NCBI GenBank assembly: GCA_017591395.1
Contig: WEDG01001506.1
Coordinates: forward strand, 1 to 64,000
Reading direction: 5' to 3'
Length of the DNA stretch: 64,000 nt
From: Schistocephalus solidus
Lineage: Eukaryota; Platyhelminthes; Cestoda; Diphyllobothriidea; Diphyllobothriidae
This document shows, piece after piece, positions 60,040-64,000 of this stretch (position 1 is its first letter; each line of letters begins with the position of its first letter). The notes below the pieces were generated by a model. The model was not told where the DNA came from. It saw only the letters and a program-made list of their open reading frames with translations, and did not search any database. A program made the position numbers and the translations under genes.

Positions 60040-61580
60040 TCCTGTAATCCAGGGGAACCCGACAGTTCAACCATCGTAGTCCGATGATGTCCGCCGTATG
60101 AGCCAGAGCATGATGTGCAGGGACGGTGACTTGCGTGTGAATTAGTTTTACACGATAGTAGACTCTCACTACATCTACTGAATTCTCTCTTCCCTCGCCT
60201 GCCTGCTCCCCGCTTCAAGACAGAGTTAAGAAGACCGTAGACAGGGTCGGGCGCAAGTAGCTGCTAGTACGAGTGGTCTCACACGAGCAGCCTGCTTACC
60301 AGCACGTCCTGTCGATCTCGCCTTCGGACGAGAACATAGTCAAGCAGATGAGAGCCCCAACCGAGGGTGCATCCACGTAGCCTTCTCCCGTATCGGAAGG
60401 CGGAAGAAGGTGTTGGTCAGCAGGAGCCGGTGTTCCGCACTCGTGCGCAGAAGAAGGAGGCCGTTATCGTTACAGCTACCGAGACCGTGGGGACCCAGCA
60501 CTCCCTGCCAGGCAGCGTGGTCCGTTCCGACGCGGGCGTTAAGTCACCAAGGACAATTAACTTGTCCACCTTCGACACAGTCGGCAGCAGGGCGTTCAGG
60601 TCCTCGTAGAATTTGTCCTTCGCCGCATCAGAGCTCGTAGGCGCTGATAATGGTGGCGAATTGGTCTCCCCGAAGAGGCAGGCGGAGGCTCATCAGGCGA
60701 TCATTGATACCCTGTGGTAGACAGGGCAGACGTCCAACAATGTCGTTCCGGATGGTAAAGGCAACACCAGCGTTCGCGTCGGTCTGCCTTTAGCCAGCCG
60801 CTCCAGAAGAAGGTGTATCCGGCACCCACCTCCACCAGCTGACCCTGCTCAGAGAACCGGGTCTTACTGAGTGTAGCAATGTCCACCTTGTAGCGCGCCA
60901 GTTCCCGAGCGACTATCGCCGTCCTCCGTTCCAGCCGGTTGCTCCTAGGATTGTCTAATAGGGAACGAACATTCCATGCTACTATTATGAGTGGACTCAC
61001 CCGAGCAGCCTGGAGGAGGGGGATGGGGACGGGGATATTGCTGTTTGTTTGAGTATTACGACCGCGTATTTTGCGATCTGCGAGCCGCAGCCGGCTGCAG
61101 AAGACGTTATAACCAGCATTTGTTTAGGGCACCTTTTCTAGCCCCTTCTTTCGCGAGGAGGAAAGCAGTGCTGTCCCTAAATAGGGCTGCTCGGACATCC
61201 AAAACGGCTGAAGAACCCCACTATGGGTCACGGTTTTGTTTTACTGGGAGAATGACCCGAGTTAGCCTGGGCCACTTACGGGGTTGCTGTCGCCCCCACC
61301 GTAGGACCTTTTGAGAGAGGGGAGGTGGGATGTTCGGGAGTCATACATACCGGGTGTGGAGGCACACACAAAACCGGAGACGCTCACCTGTTTTAGCCCG
61401 CCGGTCGTGGCGGTTGCCCGGGGTGTGACCGCTGGGAAGAACCCAACTTCGAGGAGCCACAGGTGAGAGTTGGGTACCAGTAAGAGGCGGCTACAGGAGC
61501 ATTCACCACCTGTACGAGACAAATTGAGCGACCAAATGCTATCTGTGTGGTGCTACCCCTAACTAGTACCTCTACACCCC
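60040..61580 (-). mobile_element. ZnF-LINE with intact 5' end and internal deletion
   Basis: Sense is minus. It has the same 5' end as the full-length copy, the 5' UTR (61580-61001), and an endonuclease frame beginning [20 protein letters not shown] at 61000 (LSKTRF replaces LSETRF, so the catalytic Glu is Lys). Further endonuclease sequence runs to about 60290 with an ALGDFNA-region deletion. After that comes a 33-bp stretch matching the ATG region (compare 47811-47844), then directly the terminal 3' UTR (60260-60040). Linker, RT and fingers are absent. It could not move by itself. Confidence 0.8.
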
Positions 61581-63872
61581 ATTCGCAGGACATAGAGCCA
61601 GGCTCAATGGCTACTTACGAGTGTACGTTCTGTAGCAATCCCACTCAGACGGGACCCGAGCCGCCCCCTTGTTTTTCCATGCAAATTATCAAACGAAATA
61701 GGTAGTTAAATGCAAAGTTGAGATGGACAGCATTTGAATCCATGCCGTCCACGTGTGTTATTTGGCCTTCGAATTTGAGCGTGGAAGACTTTGGAAATAT
61801 CACTGCCTAACCCGCTTTCAGAACTCTGCTAAACATTCACGAATCCCTACACAAATCATATGTTGGCCAGCTCCCAAACCTGTTCACATAGAGTTTCGTT
61901 ATATCAACGACAGTCATTCTCTTCCACAGATTGAAAGTGATACTTCGCGCGTTGTCAGCTAAAAAAATAGTAATAATCCCGCTACTAGAAACGAAAAGGT
62001 TATCTGCTTCGAACACCTTGCTGTACGTTACATACATTCAAAGCTCCCTTTTCCTCAAAGTCCTTTAAAATACAGGGCATACTTCAACCTGAATAAGTCC
62101 TTGTGTCTCTCTACCTACCCAGCTGAGTACGGTTTACCGTCTTCTAAATGTATCCCTTTGATTAACTTCTAGATATGAAAAGTAATAGTTTGCCTTATAC
62201 GTTTTCTAAATTTTGGATGGTAGAGATACCTTTTCCTGGCATTTCTTGCAATTGACTGGCACGTAGATTCTTACCGACTGGCCAAAAATTTATATGAGTG
62301 AGAATCATAAAGTTCATTTATTCTAACTAGTTACCGAGGAAGGCCCATCATTTGAGATACATGCCCAGGGAGGGAAATTGGATTATCCCTATCGAAAGGA
62401 TGAGATATCGGTACCCATTAGTGCTGACTACTCAACCAGCGCACGCCTCCCGCACCATGCATGGACACAAACTTATCAATTCCTCAGGGTTCTTTTGTGT
62501 TTCCTGATATCTGAACTCCAGTTTATATCCCGCCTGGGCTGTCCGAACTGCTCATCATCTAACTCTTCTACATCAGCTTTTTCTTACACTGTGCCATCCT
62601 ACTGTTTTCCATCGCTCTCTTTTCTCTTGTTTCTCTTTAGCCCAACTATTCTTCCCTCGTCACCTCATTTTTATTCTCAAAACTTCCGTGTTCTTATATT
62701 TTTTACCAGTTTTTCCGCTAGTCTTGTTTCTCATCTCCATCTTTCTCCTACCCTCAGCCCGATTTATTGACTAATAGGTTGCAGGAGTAGGATTAAAAAC
62801 CACTATCCCGTGAAAATCTGTTCACCGACTCATTTTTTGATCCTTTTCATATAGTTTCATTGATTCAGCTATAAGAAAACTTTCTTCATTCAACAAAGTA
62901 GGTAGTCAATAACAATAGTGAGGTAATCTGAATTCGATCGTGTACCGTCCGCAAATGCTAACTGGTCTTGAACCTCAAACCCGGAATACTTGAAAACTAT
63001 CAAGGCCTTACGCACTCTCAGAAACCTGCTGAAAATCTACGAAGTCCCAAAAGCTCGCTTTAGTTGGCCATCACCCAGACCCTTTCACATAGATTTTCCT
63101 GATATTATCGAAGATCAGTCTCTTTAGCTTAGTACAGCTGCTGCTTCTCGCGATATAAGGTACCGAAGTTAGTAGTCATCCTGTTACTAAAACCAAAAAG
63201 GTTATCGGTTTCAAACTCCTTGCTGCATGTTATAGGCTGTCTATGATTTCGTTTTCTCAAAGTCCTTTCAAATTTTTGGGCTCACTTTAAGCTCAAAAGC
63301 CGATGTGTCTCTCTTTTTATCGAAATGAGTAGGGTCTATTGCCTTCTAACTATATTACTTTTAATTAATATTATTTCTCATTAATATTATAATTTTTAGA
63401 TGGTATCGATTCATTTTCTTGCATTTCTTGCACTGGCACTTGGATTAATACCACCAAACGGTACACACGAGCGATACTTATAAGTGTAATTTCCTCTGAC
63501 TACTGAGTTAGGAACACTCATCATTTGGGAAGTATTCTCATAGAGGAAAATTCAATCACAATTATAGAAAGGATTAAATATCACTGTCCATCCAACAGTT
63601 CCTAGAGTTATAGGTGCCGGCGATGGTTGTTGGGGTGGTGGTGGTTGTGATTGTTTGACTAGTGCAAGCTTCTCGTACAATGCATAATAAAGACAGAAAT
63701 GCATAAATCATTAGCTGCTACTCCTTGACAAGTTTTCAAATGGCAATTAGTATTGAATTGAGAATGTAAAAGTGCGTAGGCGAAGCAGAATCCCGTCCTG
63801 ACGGGTATGTTGAAGTAGCATAGTTACGGTCACCTTTACGTGATAAACTCAAAAAATTAAAACTACGGTAGT
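61581..63872 (+). repeat. 2.3-kb repeat unit, copy 2
   Basis: Same boundaries and internal two-monomer structure as 53350-55639, with few substitutions and small indels. Its start touches the 5' end of the ZnF-LINE at 61580. The 130-codon frame 62378-62770 is the longer form of the copy 1 frame. Confidence 0.85.
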
Positions 63873-63912
63873 GTTACTTTGTCGTTTATTTAAATTCTTG
63901 TATAAATTCAAA

Positions 63913-64000
63913 CTTATTCATTCTCTTGTGCGGCGGAGATGGCGTCTCCAGAGTCAGCCTCACTTTCTCTCTCCCTCTCTTCCCTACCTCTCACACCGCT
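63913..64000. repeat. Short dispersed repeat, copy 2 (runs off the window)
   Basis: TTCATTCTCTTGTGCGGCGG, TCTCCAGAGTCAGCCTCAC and the CT-rich stretch, as at 59876. 63873-63912 is a short AT-rich joint. Confidence 0.7.

Overview
This window is eukaryotic nuclear DNA from a flatworm, most likely a tapeworm of the diphyllobothriid type (Spirometra/Dibothriocephalus-like). That placement is an inference. It rests on a spliced acyl-CoA ligase gene end, a dominant non-LTR retrotransposon family that I recognise from such genomes (endonuclease and reverse transcriptase followed by C-terminal zinc fingers), a CR1-like LINE, a mariner-like relic and tRNA-derived SINEs. There is no operon structure, and only one host gene can be supported: the last two coding exons of a long-chain acyl-CoA synthetase (818-1144 and 3021-3161, plus strand). 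Nearly all other long ORFs are retrotransposon remnants or chance frames.

Layout. 1-400: 3' piece of the zinc-finger LINE (called ZnF-LINE below), lying in an upstream intron of the synthetase gene. 818-3161: gene end. 3600-5340: cluster of tRNA-derived SINEs, a ZnF-LINE tail and a CT microsatellite. 5343-9170: no recognisable content. 9170-12064: one CR1-like LINE with degraded endonuclease and reverse transcriptase and an (ACTGA)n 3' tail. 12.2-18.6 kb: one SINE, a diverged copy of an unnamed repeat (family D), and a ZnF-LINE tail.

18595-48795 is a large inverted segmental duplication. The left arm (18595-28427) matches the reverse complement of the right arm (35757-48795) collinearly, around a 7.3 kb spacer. 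The arms differ by three large indels and by scattered substitutions. The right arm carries a 6,070-bp full-length but mutated ZnF-LINE (42355-48424) flanked by a 7-bp target duplication, while the left arm keeps the empty site. The left arm has about 2.65 kb absent from the right. The right arm lacks about 187 bp present in the left and in an outside third copy. Both breakpoints on the right side fall inside ZnF-LINE copies that continue past them, whereas the left side is cut there, so the right arm looks like the source.

48.4-52.4 kb: two more ZnF-LINE copies, head to head. 53350-55639 and 61581-63872: two direct copies of a 2.3-kb unit, itself made of two diverged tandem monomers. Between them lie a mariner-like transposase relic, a ZnF-LINE 3' UTR, a SINE, about 2 kb of unassigned sequence, a short dispersed repeat and an internally deleted ZnF-LINE with a matching 5' end. 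All similarity statements are by eye; no alignment or database search was run.
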